A stretch of 64,000 nt of DNA from Limimonas halophila. GTDB taxonomy: Bacteria; Pseudomonadota; Alphaproteobacteria; Kiloniellales; Rhodovibrionaceae. The notes beneath the pieces were generated by a model that worked only from the letters and a program-made list of their open reading frames with translations, was not told where the DNA came from and did not search any database. The DNA is taken from NCBI RefSeq assembly GCF_900100655.1, contig NZ_FNCE01000003.1, positions 214,501 to 278,500 of the forward strand. Reading direction: 5' to 3'. This document shows positions 6,357 through 15,125 of the stretch, one piece after another. Within the stretch, counting starts at the first letter, position 1, and the number at the start of each line of letters is the position of its first letter. The translations under genes were made by a program, and so were the position numbers.

Positions 6357-8675
6357 ATGGCCGAGCAGACCAGCCCTGTGTTCCGGCAGGACTCGCGGCC
6401 GCCGCAACAAGGCGCCGCGTCTGCGGATTCCCCGGTGTTTCGCGCCAATCAGCAGGACGCGGAAACGCAGCACCAGCGGCTGCTGGGGGCGGCGTTGCGC
6501 GCCTACAACGCCGGTCAATTGGACCGAGCGGATCAGCTGCTCGCCTCGGCCAGGAAGCGCTGGCCGCGCGACGGCGACACGATGCACCTTCTGGGGCTGG
6601 TCGCGTGGCAGCGCAAGCAATATGACAGCGCCGTCGCCAAGATCCGCAGCGCGATCCGGGCCAATCCGGCGAAGCTGGAATATCGCACGAACCTCGCGGC
6701 CGTGTACCGGTCAGCGGGCAAGCCCGACAAGGCGGGTCGCGAGTTGAAGCGGGCGCTGGAGCTCGACCCCGAAAACGCCGCGGCCCACGTCAACATGGCC
6801 AACCTGCTGCGGGAGAACGGGGACGTCGTCAACGCGGCCTCGCACTATACCAAGGCGATCTGGATCAAGCCGGACAACCTGCGGGTTTGGGCCGACTTCG
6901 CCTCGATGCTGATCGAGGACGACCGCTGGCAGGACGGGCTGGAGGTGCTGCACCAGGCCGACGCCTGGGAGAAGGACGGGTTGACCGTTGCGCGCACGAC
7001 CGCCGCGTTCCTGTTTCAGCGCAAGCGTCCCCACGCCTCCGTCGCCGTGCTCGAGGACGCAGCCGAGCGGCACGGCGACGAGGTGCAGTGCCTGACGAAC
7101 ATGGTTCAGGCGCTGTTCGCGACGGAGCGCTACGCCGAAGCCTTTCACGCGGCACGGCGGGCGCTGCGTGCGGATCGCGAGTCCGTGCTGGCCAACAGCG
7201 CGATGGCGCATGCGTTGTCCGCCCTGCGCCGCTACCGCTGGGCGGTGCGGTTTATGGAATACTGCGTGGAGCAGGCGCCGCAGGCTCCCCAGTATCGCGT
7301 TCAGCTCGCCAACCTCGTCGGCTGGGTGGACAGCGACACCGAGCGTCAGAAGGCGTTGTGCCGCGAAGCGCTGGAGATCAATCCGAACTTCGGCCCTGCC
7401 TACGGCCAGCTCAGTTCCATCGCCCAGATCGAGGGCGACTTCGAGGCGGCGCGCGACTACATTCAAAAGGCCATGGCCTGCATGCCCAAGGCGCCCGGTC
7501 CGGTGATGCAGTTCTACAACATGCAGAAAGACATCACCGAAGAGGATGACATCGCCACGGTGCTCGCGCGCCTGGAAAGCCACGAGAACATCACGATTGG
7601 CGAGCTGGCGATTTACAACTACACACTCGGCAACCTCTTCGACAAGGTGAAGGCGCCCGAGCGCGCCATCTTCTATTACAAGGCGGCGAACGGCCTCAAC
7701 CAGATCCAGTGGAAGAAGAAAGGCGCCGTCTACAGCCGCGAGCAGACGGAGCGCGTGGTCGCCGAGAACCGGGAGATCTTCACGGCCGACTATATCCGCG
7801 AGATGCAGGCGGCGTACGGCAATCCGTCCGAGCGGCCCGTGTTCATCCTCGGGATGCCGCGTTCCGGCACCACGCTCGTGGAGCAGATCCTCTCCAGCCA
7901 CCCGGACGTGTGCGGGGCGGGCGAGCTGGCCAAGATGACGCAGCTCGTGAGTGCTGCCACGCAACGCCACACGCCGCGTGGGGCCCAGGAGCAGCGCAAC
8001 TACCCGCTGTGGGTGCCGGAGGCGAAGGCTGACGAATTCGCGGCGATGGCGCGCCAGTACCTTGAATACCTGGACGAGTTCGACGCCGAGAAGCCGCGCG
8101 TGACCGACAAGATGCCCCACAACTTCACGCTCGTGGGGCTGATCGCGATCCTCTTCCCGAACGCGCGCATCATCCACTGCATGCGCGATCCGGTGGACGT
8201 GTGCCTGTCCTGCTTCCGGCAGAACTTCGCGGCGCCGCACCCCTACAGCCTGGAGCTGTCGGATCTGGGCCATCATTACCGCCAATACCGCGCCTACATG
8301 GCGCACTGGCGGCAGGTCGTGCCCAGCGAGCAGCTCTACGAGGTGCAGTACGAGGAGCTGGTTCAGGACCAGGAGCGTGTCAGCCGCGAGCTGGTGGACC
8401 ACATCGGCCTGGACTGGGACGACAACTGCCTGCAGTTCCACCAGAAGGAGCGCGCGGTGAAGACCGCCTCGCTCGCGCAGGTGCGCCAGCCCATCTACAC
8501 CAAGTCGATGAAGAAGTGGAAGCCGTACGCGCCGTACCTGGGCGAGCTGTTCCGGGCGCTCGGTGATTGCGCGCCCGACGACCCCGAGGTCGCGGATGCG
8601 ATCGCCAAGCTGGAAGCCAGGGAAGCCGAGCAGGCCGCGCAGCCGCAACCCGAAGACGCCGTCGCCGAACAATAA
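6357..8675 (+). CDS. TPR-repeat sulfotransferase
   Basis: A 772-residue two-part protein. Residues about 35-470 are tetratricopeptide repeats (e.g. LLGLVAWQRKQYDSAVAKIR, AAVYRSAGKPDKAGRELKRA). Residues about 490-750 form a PAPS-dependent sulfotransferase (Sulfotransfer_3 type) with 5'-loop PVFILGMPRSGTTLVEQIL near 494-512 and 3'-phosphate motif CMRDPVDVCLSCFRQNF near 607-623. The TPRs probably recruit a protein partner or substrate. ATG at 6357 follows AAGGATC. It heads an operon with a methyltransferase (19 bases downstream) and a small helical protein. Such TPR-sulfotransferases often occur near flagellin or surface-glycan genes; the target here is unproven. Confidence 0.88.
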   Translation: MAEQTSPVFRQDSRPPQQGAASADSPVFRANQQDAETQHQRLLGAALRAYNAGQLDRADQLLASARKRWPRDGDTMHLLGLVAWQRKQYDSAVAKIRSAIRANPAKLEYRTNLAAVYRSAGKPDKAGRELKRALELDPENAAAHVNMANLLRENGDVVNAASHYTKAIWIKPDNLRVWADFASMLIEDDRWQDGLEVLHQADAWEKDGLTVARTTAAFLFQRKRPHASVAVLEDAAERHGDEVQCLTNMVQALFATERYAEAFHAARRALRADRESVLANSAMAHALSALRRYRWAVRFMEYCVEQAPQAPQYRVQLANLVGWVDSDTERQKALCREALEINPNFGPAYGQLSSIAQIEGDFEAARDYIQKAMACMPKAPGPVMQFYNMQKDITEEDDIATVLARLESHENITIGELAIYNYTLGNLFDKVKAPERAIFYYKAANGLNQIQWKKKGAVYSREQTERVVAENREIFTADYIREMQAAYGNPSERPVFILGMPRSGTTLVEQILSSHPDVCGAGELAKMTQLVSAATQRHTPRGAQEQRNYPLWVPEAKADEFAAMARQYLEYLDEFDAEKPRVTDKMPHNFTLVGLIAILFPNARIIHCMRDPVDVCLSCFRQNFAAPHPYSLELSDLGHHYRQYRAYMAHWRQVVPSEQLYEVQYEELVQDQERVSRELVDHIGLDWDDNCLQFHQKERAVKTASLAQVRQPIYTKSMKKWKPYAPYLGELFRALGDCAPDDPEVADAIAKLEAREAEQAAQPQPEDAVAEQ

Positions 8676-8694
8676 GAGCCGGGACCGAAGCCTC

Positions 8695-10338
8695 ATGGAA
8701 CAGCAGGCCGCCGCCAGCGCACCGACGACAAGCGGTTATTACGCCCGCGACGTCGCCTTCCGCTCCGGCGTTATCCATCTGCAAAGCCCCGTGAACATTG
8801 CCTACACCGCGGCCAGCCAGGGCTTCGTGCCGCCGGACCCGTGCCAGCCCTTCACCTACATGGATCTGGGCTGCGGCGACGGCACGACGCTGAACGCCTG
8901 GGCGTCGATCTATCCGGATTCCGAGTTCGTCGGCATCGACTTCAATCCCGGCCACATCGAGCGCGCGCGGCGCGTGGCGCGCGAGGCCGGGCTGGAGAAC
9001 GTGCGCTTTCTGGAAGCCTCGTTCGCCGACGTCGATCCGGCCGAGCTGCCGGCCTTCGACTTCATCGGCATGAACGGCATCTACTCCTGGCTCGAGGAGG
9101 ATCTGCTTGCGGCCGCGCGGAGTCTGGTCGGGGCGACGCTCAAGCCCGGCGGTTTGTTCTACGTCGAGTTCACGCTGCTGCCGGGGACGATCTCGCAGTG
9201 GCCGCTGTGGCACCTGATCCAGGGGCTGGTGCCGCCGGAGGTGGGCGCGGACAGCCGCGAGCGCGCGAACACCGCGCTCAACCTCCTGGAAAAGCTGGTC
9301 CAGGGCGGCATGGGCTACCTGCGCAACCATCCCCAGGCGCGGCAGGCGGCGCTCAACTACATCCAGAACCGCAAGACGTCCACGAACACTGTGGATCACT
9401 TCGCCCACAACGCGCTCGCCAGCGGCTTTCGCCCGCGCTTCTTCACCGAAATGGCGAACGAGATGGCGGGCATCGGGTTGAGCTACGTGGGGCGCGCGGC
9501 CACGCGGCTGAATGAGCTGGAGGTTTCGGTTCCGGTCCAGCAAGCCAACCTGCTGCGTGAAGTCGAGGATCCGGATCTGCGCGAACTGCTCATCGACTAC
9601 ATCCGCAACGACGGCAACCGCCGCGCCGTGTGGGTGAAGGACGGGCAGCGCGACGAGGCCGGTGCCAGCGATTTCCTGTTCAAGGTGTTTCATGTCACGG
9701 CGAACCGGCCGACGGAGCGCATGCCGCGGTATCTGACGCGGGTGGACAACACGCGCTTCGAGCTGAGCGGCGGCGGCTACGACAAGCTCTTCGCCGCCCT
9801 GGGGGTCAGCTCGCGCCGGATCGGCGACCTGGACGTGGCGGCCCAGGTTACGCCCGACCTGCTGGTGCCGGCGGTCCGCCGGGTGTTGGCCACCGGGGAG
9901 TTCACGCTTTCGCTGCAGCCCACACACCTGGATCCCGAGGCCGAGGCGCCGCACGCGATTGCCATGCCCAACCCCGTCAATCGCCGCCTGCTTGGCGAAG
10001 CAGCCGAGGAGCACCGCGCGTGCGGTCTGGTGAGCCCGGTGAGCGGTGGCCGGGTTACCGGGCTTGGCGCGTTCCAGGTGCTGTTCCTGGATGCGTGGCT
10101 CCGGCACGGGCGCGACGCCAGGCTGGACACCGTGGCGGCGGTCGCGCCGCAAATGTCGGGCACGGCCCGCATCAACGGCGAGGATATCCAGGCCTGCGAC
10201 TTGACGCACGAACACCTGACCGTGCTGTTGGAGCGCTTCGACCGAGCGCAGGTTCCCACGCTGCTCGCCTACGGGGTCATCGAGCCGGCACACGCCACCG
10301 ACCACGAGAACACGGCGGACGCGGACGGCGCGCAATGA
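8695..10338 (+). CDS. Class I SAM methyltransferase with methyltransferase regulatory domain
   Basis: A 547-residue protein. Residues about 50-160 are a Rossmann methyltransferase with motif I YMDLGCGDGTTLNAW and motif II FVGIDFNPGHIERAR. A methyltransferase regulatory domain (PF10119-type) follows at about 215-310, then an extra C-terminal domain to 547 of winged-helix-like composition. Proteins of this layout occur in surface glycan and flagellar modification loci. The ATG at 8695 lies 19 bases after the preceding stop and the family motifs begin soon after it; a start further upstream would overlap the TPR-sulfotransferase. The stop overlaps the next start (ATGA), indicating translational coupling. 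Substrate unknown. Confidence 0.85.
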   Translation: MEQQAAASAPTTSGYYARDVAFRSGVIHLQSPVNIAYTAASQGFVPPDPCQPFTYMDLGCGDGTTLNAWASIYPDSEFVGIDFNPGHIERARRVAREAGLENVRFLEASFADVDPAELPAFDFIGMNGIYSWLEEDLLAAARSLVGATLKPGGLFYVEFTLLPGTISQWPLWHLIQGLVPPEVGADSRERANTALNLLEKLVQGGMGYLRNHPQARQAALNYIQNRKTSTNTVDHFAHNALASGFRPRFFTEMANEMAGIGLSYVGRAATRLNELEVSVPVQQANLLREVEDPDLRELLIDYIRNDGNRRAVWVKDGQRDEAGASDFLFKVFHVTANRPTERMPRYLTRVDNTRFELSGGGYDKLFAALGVSSRRIGDLDVAAQVTPDLLVPAVRRVLATGEFTLSLQPTHLDPEAEAPHAIAMPNPVNRRLLGEAAEEHRACGLVSPVSGGRVTGLGAFQVLFLDAWLRHGRDARLDTVAAVAPQMSGTARINGEDIQACDLTHEHLTVLLERFDRAQVPTLLAYGVIEPAHATDHENTADADGAQ

Positions 10339-10670
10339 CGGCGGATCTGGAACACGAGCTGGACCAACTCGCCTCGGCGCTCGCGGAGGTGCAGCGCCGG
10401 GCGCGCGAGGGCGAAGCCGTCGACATGAGCCTGCTGGACGCGCAGGTCCAGGCGGTCGCCGATGCGGCCGAGGGCCTCGATGCCGCGCGCATGGCGGAGC
10501 TCCGGCCGCGCATCGCGCGGGTGCTCACGGCCTACGAGCAGCTCGATCAGACGCTGCGTGCCGAGCTGGAAAGCGTGAAGGAAGAGCTCTCCAATCACGG
10601 CCAGCGGGCCCACGCCATGCGGACCTACGGTCAACTCCAAGTGGCCGCGGAAACCGCGCCGCGCCGGTAA
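10335..10670 (+). CDS. Small helical protein, possible flagellar chaperone-like
   Basis: A 111-residue, almost wholly alpha-helical, acidic protein starting in the ATGA overlap with the methyltransferase stop. I do not recognise a named family. It resembles the protein encoded at 59632-59958 beside fliO: both share the pattern 'EAVD..lLDA', a central 'LRPR' and a following helix with regularly spaced Leu. Size and helicity recall FliT/FlgN-type export chaperones, but that is inference. It ends 18 bases from the converging regulator gene. Confidence 0.7.
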   Translation: MTADLEHELDQLASALAEVQRRAREGEAVDMSLLDAQVQAVADAAEGLDAARMAELRPRIARVLTAYEQLDQTLRAELESVKEELSNHGQRAHAMRTYGQLQVAAETAPRR

Positions 10671-10688
10671 TGCCGGCGTTGTGAGGGC

Positions 10689-11663
10689 TCACGCGGCCTG
10701 CGACCGCTCGGCCCGCGGCGGGCGGCCGTAGCGCCGGCGGTAGGCTCGGGAAAAATATGCCGAGGAGCCGAAGCCGCAGGCGAAGCCGATCTCGGAGACC
10801 GGCATGTCCGTCTGGCTGAGCAGATGGCGCGCCCGCTCCAGCCGGATGTCCAGATAGTGGCGCAGGGGCGGCTTGCCCATGTGCGTGGCGAACAGCCGGT
10901 CCAGCTGACGCTTGGTTAGCTCGCAGGCCGCCGCCACCTCCGCCAGGCTCACGGGCGCTTCGATGTTCTGCTCCATCACTGCAACCGCGCGCACCAGCGT
11001 GCGATTGTGCGTCCCCGCGCGGCGGTCGGCGGGCATGCGCTGGGTGACGTCCGCCTGCCGGACCTCGTGGTGCATGAACTGCTCCGACACGCTCACCGCC
11101 AACTCGTGGGAGTGGTGCTGGCTGATCAGGTCCAGCATCAGGTCCAGCGCGGCCGTGCCGCCCGAGCAGGTGAAGATGGAGCCGTCGACGTCGAACAGCG
11201 CGTCGCGGGCGTCCACGTCGGGGTAGGCCTCGCGGAAGGCGTCCAGCACCTCCCAGTGCAGCGTCACGTGGCGACCCGACAGCAGCCCCGCCTCCGCCAG
11301 CAGGTAGGGGGCGGTGTCGAAGGCGCCCAGGTCGCGGCCCTGGCGGTGCAGCTTGCGCAGCCAGGGATAGATGCGCGGATCGGCGTTACGCAGCGGATCC
11401 TCGCTGGCGACCACGGCGACGACGGGCACGTCCGCCACGTCGTCGATGCCGGCCTCCGTCATGATCGCCATGCCGTTGCTGGCCTGAATCGGTCCGCCGG
11501 TGGCGGAGATGAACTGCCAGCGGTACGCATCCCCGCCGGCGAAGCGGTTGGCCACGCGCAAGGGCTCCACGGCCGAGAGCAGGCACATCATCGAAAAGTT
11601 CGGCACCAACAGGAAGCCGATGCGTTGGGGCTGTTCCAGGTTGCGTTCGTGCAGCACGGGCAC
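10689..11663 (-). CDS. GlxA-family AraC regulator, CdhR-like
   Basis: A 324-residue regulator with an N-terminal DJ-1/PfpI-like amidase-fold domain (about 15-185) and a C-terminal AraC double helix-turn-helix (about 225-315; KRQLDRLFATHMGKPPLRHY, then VSEIGFACGFGSSAYFSRAYRRRYG). GlxA-type regulators of this layout, such as CdhR and GbdR of Pseudomonas, activate carnitine and glycine betaine catabolism. It is divergent from the carnitine gene cluster, supporting that role. I took GTG at 11663; another GTG at 11657 is possible, and neither has a strong ribosome site. Confidence 0.85.
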   Translation of the reverse strand: MPVLHERNLEQPQRIGFLLVPNFSMMCLLSAVEPLRVANRFAGGDAYRWQFISATGGPIQASNGMAIMTEAGIDDVADVPVVAVVASEDPLRNADPRIYPWLRKLHRQGRDLGAFDTAPYLLAEAGLLSGRHVTLHWEVLDAFREAYPDVDARDALFDVDGSIFTCSGGTAALDLMLDLISQHHSHELAVSVSEQFMHHEVRQADVTQRMPADRRAGTHNRTLVRAVAVMEQNIEAPVSLAEVAAACELTKRQLDRLFATHMGKPPLRHYLDIRLERARHLLSQTDMPVSEIGFACGFGSSAYFSRAYRRRYGRPPRAERSQAA

Positions 11664-11957
11664 CCCCGCTTTCGCGTCCGATCTCCTGCCGTGTTTATCC
11701 GCTTTTTCCTTTCTTGGCAAAATAGAGCAAGCTGATGCCCGTGGGTCCACCGGGCGGCTCAACGGCTTGGCGTGCTGTCGCAGTCGCCGCCGAGGTGCTT
11801 GAACGATTTTTCCGCGGCTTGCCGCGGTGACGCGTTCGCCAGAGAGATCGGACAAGACAGGGGTGGCACCCATGCGGCCTGCTGGCGGTGGCGCGCACGA
11901 TCCCCGGCAAGCGGGACGGCGCACGACACCAGCATGGTCGAGCGGGAGGGTCATCCC
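11664..11957. promoter_or_regulatory. Divergent promoter region, regulator/carnitine operon
   Basis: This 294-base gap separates the GlxA-type regulator from the first carnitine gene and contains no convincing coding frame. The stretch 11690-11735 is A/T-rich and could hold the back-to-back promoters and regulator sites. No site could be assigned with confidence. GGGAGGG precedes the ATG at 11958. Confidence 0.5.
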
Positions 11958-12842
11958 ATGCGCAAGGACGTCATCCTCACCTGCGCCGTCACGGGCGCGG
12001 GTGCCACCACCGGCCGCAGCGACAAGGTTCCGGTCTCGCCGGCCGCCATCGCCGACGCCTGCATCGAGGCCGCCCGCGCCGGCGCCTCGGTCGTCCACGC
12101 CCACGTCCGCGATCAGGAGACGCACGAGCAGAGCCGCGACCCGCAGATGTTCCATGAGGTCGTGGACCGCGTGCGCAGCGCCGACGTCGACGCGGTCATC
12201 AACCTCAGCTCCGGCATGGGCAGCGACCTCGTCGTCGACGACGCCAACCCGGCCACGCCGGGCGAGGGCAGCGATCTGGTCGACGCGCACACGCGGCTGG
12301 CGCACGTCGAGCGCTGCCTGCCCGAGCTGTGCACGCTCGACTGCGGCACGATGAACTTCGGCGACGGCCGCGACGTCGTGGTGCAGACGCCCAACATTCT
12401 GCGCGCCATGGCGAAGCGCGTGCGCGAGCTGGGCGTCAAGCCGGAGATGGAGTGCTTCGACACCGGCCACGTCTGGTTCGCCAACCAGCTCGTGAACGAG
12501 GGCCTGATCGCCGACCCGCCGCTCTACCAGCTCTGCATGGGCATTCCGTGGGGCGCGCCCGGCGATCCGCAGAGCATGATGAACATGGCGCGCCTGGTTC
12601 CCGAGGGGGCGCACTGGGCCGGCTTCGGCATCGGCCGCAACGAAATGCCCATGGTGGCGCAGGCCGCGCTGCTGGGCGGCCACGTCCGCGTGGGGCTGGA
12701 GGACAACATCTTCCTGTCCAAGGGCGTGCTCGCCACCAACGGCCAGCTCGTCGAGAAGGCGCGCACCATCGTCGAGAACATGGGCGCCAACATCGCCTCG
12801 CCGCAGCAGACGCGCGAGATGCTCAACCTGCGCCAGCCGTAA
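11958..12842 (+). CDS. BKACE-family dehydrocarnitine cleavage enzyme
   Basis: A 294-residue beta-keto acid cleavage enzyme (DUF849/BKACE). It has the zinc-ligand motif VVHAHVRD (H47-x-H49) and the conserved ECFDTGH and LCMGIPWG segments. In carnitine degraders this family (CdhC in Pseudomonas) converts 3-dehydrocarnitine plus acetyl-CoA to betainyl-CoA and acetoacetate. Being directly upstream of carnitine dehydrogenase makes that assignment likely. ATG at 11958 has GGGAGGG upstream. First gene of the operon. Confidence 0.88.
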   Translation: MRKDVILTCAVTGAGATTGRSDKVPVSPAAIADACIEAARAGASVVHAHVRDQETHEQSRDPQMFHEVVDRVRSADVDAVINLSSGMGSDLVVDDANPATPGEGSDLVDAHTRLAHVERCLPELCTLDCGTMNFGDGRDVVVQTPNILRAMAKRVRELGVKPEMECFDTGHVWFANQLVNEGLIADPPLYQLCMGIPWGAPGDPQSMMNMARLVPEGAHWAGFGIGRNEMPMVAQAALLGGHVRVGLEDNIFLSKGVLATNGQLVEKARTIVENMGANIASPQQTREMLNLRQP

Positions 12843-12881
12843 CCGTCGCGGCGCTGATGTGATTTTCCGGAGATACACCGC

Positions 12882-13823
12882 ATGACACGTCCCGATCCCA
12901 ACCAGGTGACGCGCGTCGGCGTCGTCGGCGCCGGCGTCATCGGCGGCGGCTGGGCCGCGCACTTCCTGGGCCGCGGCTACGACGTCGTGGCCTATGACCC
13001 CGCGCCGGACGCCGGCGACCGCCTGCGCCGCATCGTCGACGGCGCGTGGCCGGCGCTGGAGGACCTCGGCCTCGCCGAGGGCGCCTCGCCGGACCGCCTC
13101 CGGATCGCCGACAGCATGGCGGAGGCCTGCGCGGACGTTCCCTTCGTGCAGGAGAGCGGCCCCGAGCGCCTGGACCTGAAGCAGCGCCTGCTCGCCGACC
13201 TGGACTCGGTCGCACCGGCGGACACCATCATCGGGTCCTCGACCTCCGGCTACGGCATGAGCGAGATGCAGCGCGCGTGCGCGCGGCCCGAGCGCACCGT
13301 GGTCGGCCATCCCTTCAATCCGCCGTACCTCGTGCCCCTGGTCGAGGTCGTGGGCGGCCAAAAGACCGATCCCGAGGCGGTGACGTGGGCGAGCGCATTC
13401 TATACGGCCGCCGGCAAGTCCGTGATCGAGATGGACGTCGAGCTGTCCGGCTTCCTGGCCAACCGCCTGCAGGAAGCCGTCTGGCGCGAGGCGTTGCACA
13501 TGGTCGCCAACAACGAGGCGACCGTGGAGCAGATCGACCAAGCCATGACCGAGGGGCCGGGGCCGCGCTGGGCCTTCATGGGGCCGTGCCTGACCTTCCA
13601 CCTCGCCGGCGGCGAGGGCGGCATGGCGCACATGCTGGACCACTTCGGCCCGTCGCTGGAGTCCCCCTGGACGCGCCTGCTGGCGCCCGAGCTCACGACC
13701 GAGCTGCGCGACCGCATGGTCGAGGGCTGCGAGCGCGAGGCGGACGGGCGCTCCACCGCCGAGCTGATCGCCGAGCGCGACCGCAAGCTCATCGCCGTGC
13801 TGCGGGCCCGTGAGGCCGTGTGA
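12882..13823 (+). CDS. lcdH: L-carnitine 3-dehydrogenase
   Basis: A 313-residue NAD-dependent dehydrogenase of the 3-hydroxyacyl-CoA dehydrogenase fold. It opens with the Rossmann motif VGVVGAGVIGGGWAAHF, has the catalytic histidine region VVGHPFNPPYLVPLVEVVGG and a C-terminal helical domain. It oxidises L-carnitine to 3-dehydrocarnitine in the cytoplasm. GGAG precedes the ATG by about eight bases. The stop overlaps the GTG start of the thioesterase, so they are coupled. Called cdhA in Pseudomonas. Confidence 0.9.
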   Translation: MTRPDPNQVTRVGVVGAGVIGGGWAAHFLGRGYDVVAYDPAPDAGDRLRRIVDGAWPALEDLGLAEGASPDRLRIADSMAEACADVPFVQESGPERLDLKQRLLADLDSVAPADTIIGSSTSGYGMSEMQRACARPERTVVGHPFNPPYLVPLVEVVGGQKTDPEAVTWASAFYTAAGKSVIEMDVELSGFLANRLQEAVWREALHMVANNEATVEQIDQAMTEGPGPRWAFMGPCLTFHLAGGEGGMAHMLDHFGPSLESPWTRLLAPELTTELRDRMVEGCEREADGRSTAELIAERDRKLIAVLRAREAV

Positions 13824-14296
13824 GCACCATGAGCACGGCCATCACGCACACCGACACCGTCCGCCCCGAGTGGGTCGATTATAACGGCCACATGAACGAG
13901 GCGTTCTACGTCGTCGTCTTCAGCCACGCCACGGACGCGCTCCTGGCGGCGCTGGACCTGGGACCGGCCTACCGCGAGCGGACGGGGTGCAGCATCTACA
14001 CCGTCGAGGCGCACGTCCGCTACCTGCGCGAGGTCACCGAGGGCACCGAGCTGACCGTGACCAGCCACGTCACGGGCGTGGACCGCAAGCGCCTGCACAT
14101 CTGCCACAGCATGCACGCCGGGGGCGAGGAGATCGCCACCGAGGAGGTCATGACGCTGCACGTCGACCAGAACGCGGGGCGCACCGCCCCCTTCCCCGAG
14201 GACGTCGCCGCCCGCGCCCGTGACCGCGCGACCGCGCCGCCCGAGTGGGCGGGCCGCGCCATCGCCCCCGTCGCACCCGGCACCAAGGGAGCCTGA
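13820..14296 (+). CDS. Hotdog-fold thioesterase, betainyl-CoA type
   Basis: A 158-residue single-hotdog thioesterase of the 4HBT/FcbC type (VDYNGHMNEAFYVVVFS, then YTVEAHVRYLREVTEGTEL). In carnitine degradation its equivalent (CdhB) hydrolyses betainyl-CoA to glycine betaine and CoA. The GTG at 13820 overlaps the dehydrogenase stop and has GTGAGG upstream; an in-frame ATG at 13829 is an alternative. Some bacteria carry this enzyme fused to carnitine dehydrogenase; here the genes are separate but touching. Confidence 0.85.
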   Translation: MSTMSTAITHTDTVRPEWVDYNGHMNEAFYVVVFSHATDALLAALDLGPAYRERTGCSIYTVEAHVRYLREVTEGTELTVTSHVTGVDRKRLHICHSMHAGGEEIATEEVMTLHVDQNAGRTAPFPEDVAARARDRATAPPEWAGRAIAPVAPGTKGA

Positions 14297-14299
14297 TCC

Positions 14300-15103
14300 A
14301 TGAGCGAGGCCGTCAAGACGACCCGCGACAACGGGGTGCTGGAAATCACCCTCGACCGCCCGAAGGTCAACGCCATCGACCGCGCGACTTCGATCGCGCT
14401 GGGCGAGGCCTTCGCCACGCTGCGCGACGATCCCGAGCTGCGCTGCGCCGTCATTACGGCCGCCGGTGACAAGATGTTCTCCGCCGGCTGGGACCTGAAG
14501 GCGGCCGCCGCCGGCGACGAGGAGGAAGTCGGGCTGTGGTGGCACACCGACTACGGCCAGGGCTCCTTCGCCGGGATTACGGAGCTGTGGGACCTCGACA
14601 AGCCCGTCATCGCGGCCCTCAACGGCCTGACGCTCGGCGGCGGCTTCGAGCTGGCGATCGCCTGCGACCTGATCGTCTGTGCCGAGCACGTGGAGTTCGG
14701 GCTCCCCGAGGTGCCGCTCGGCATCGTGCCGGATTCCGGCGGCCTTCAGCGCGTGCCCAAGTACCTGCCGCACCGCATCGCCGCCGAGCTGCTGCTGCTG
14801 GGCCGCCGCATGCCGGCGCAGGAGGCCATGCACTACGGCATGGTCAACGCCGTCGTGCCGCAGGATGAGCTGATGGCCACGGCCCGCGGCTGGGCCCGCA
14901 CGATTGCCCAGGGCGCGCCGCTGGCGGTGCAGGCGATCAAGGAAATCCTGCGCGAGACCGACGGCATGTCCGTGCACGAGAGCTTCGACAAGCTGCGCAG
15001 CGGCGATCTCAAGAACTTCCCCAAGGTGCTGCTCAGCGAGGATGCCAAGGAAGGTGTCGCCGCCTTCGCCGAGAAGCGCACGGCCAACTTCCGCGGCGTT
15101 TAA
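14300..15103 (+). CDS. caiD: Carnitinyl-CoA dehydratase (enoyl-CoA hydratase family)
   Basis: A 267-residue crotonase-fold enzyme. The oxyanion-hole and catalytic segments are visible (MFSAGWDLKAA, GGGFELAIACDLIVCAEH, LPEVPLGIVPDSGGLQRVPK), and the C-terminus (SEDAKEGVAAFAEKR) resembles E. coli CaiD closely. It would interconvert crotonobetainyl-CoA and L-carnitinyl-CoA. The ATG follows GGGAG and lies 3 bases after the thioesterase stop. Its presence next to dehydrogenase and ligase genes implies entry of crotonobetaine or gamma-butyrobetaine into the carnitine route. Confidence 0.85.
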   Translation: MSEAVKTTRDNGVLEITLDRPKVNAIDRATSIALGEAFATLRDDPELRCAVITAAGDKMFSAGWDLKAAAAGDEEEVGLWWHTDYGQGSFAGITELWDLDKPVIAALNGLTLGGGFELAIACDLIVCAEHVEFGLPEVPLGIVPDSGGLQRVPKYLPHRIAAELLLLGRRMPAQEAMHYGMVNAVVPQDELMATARGWARTIAQGAPLAVQAIKEILRETDGMSVHESFDKLRSGDLKNFPKVLLSEDAKEGVAAFAEKRTANFRGV

Positions 15104-15125
15104 CCCGGACAAGGAGGGCCACGCG

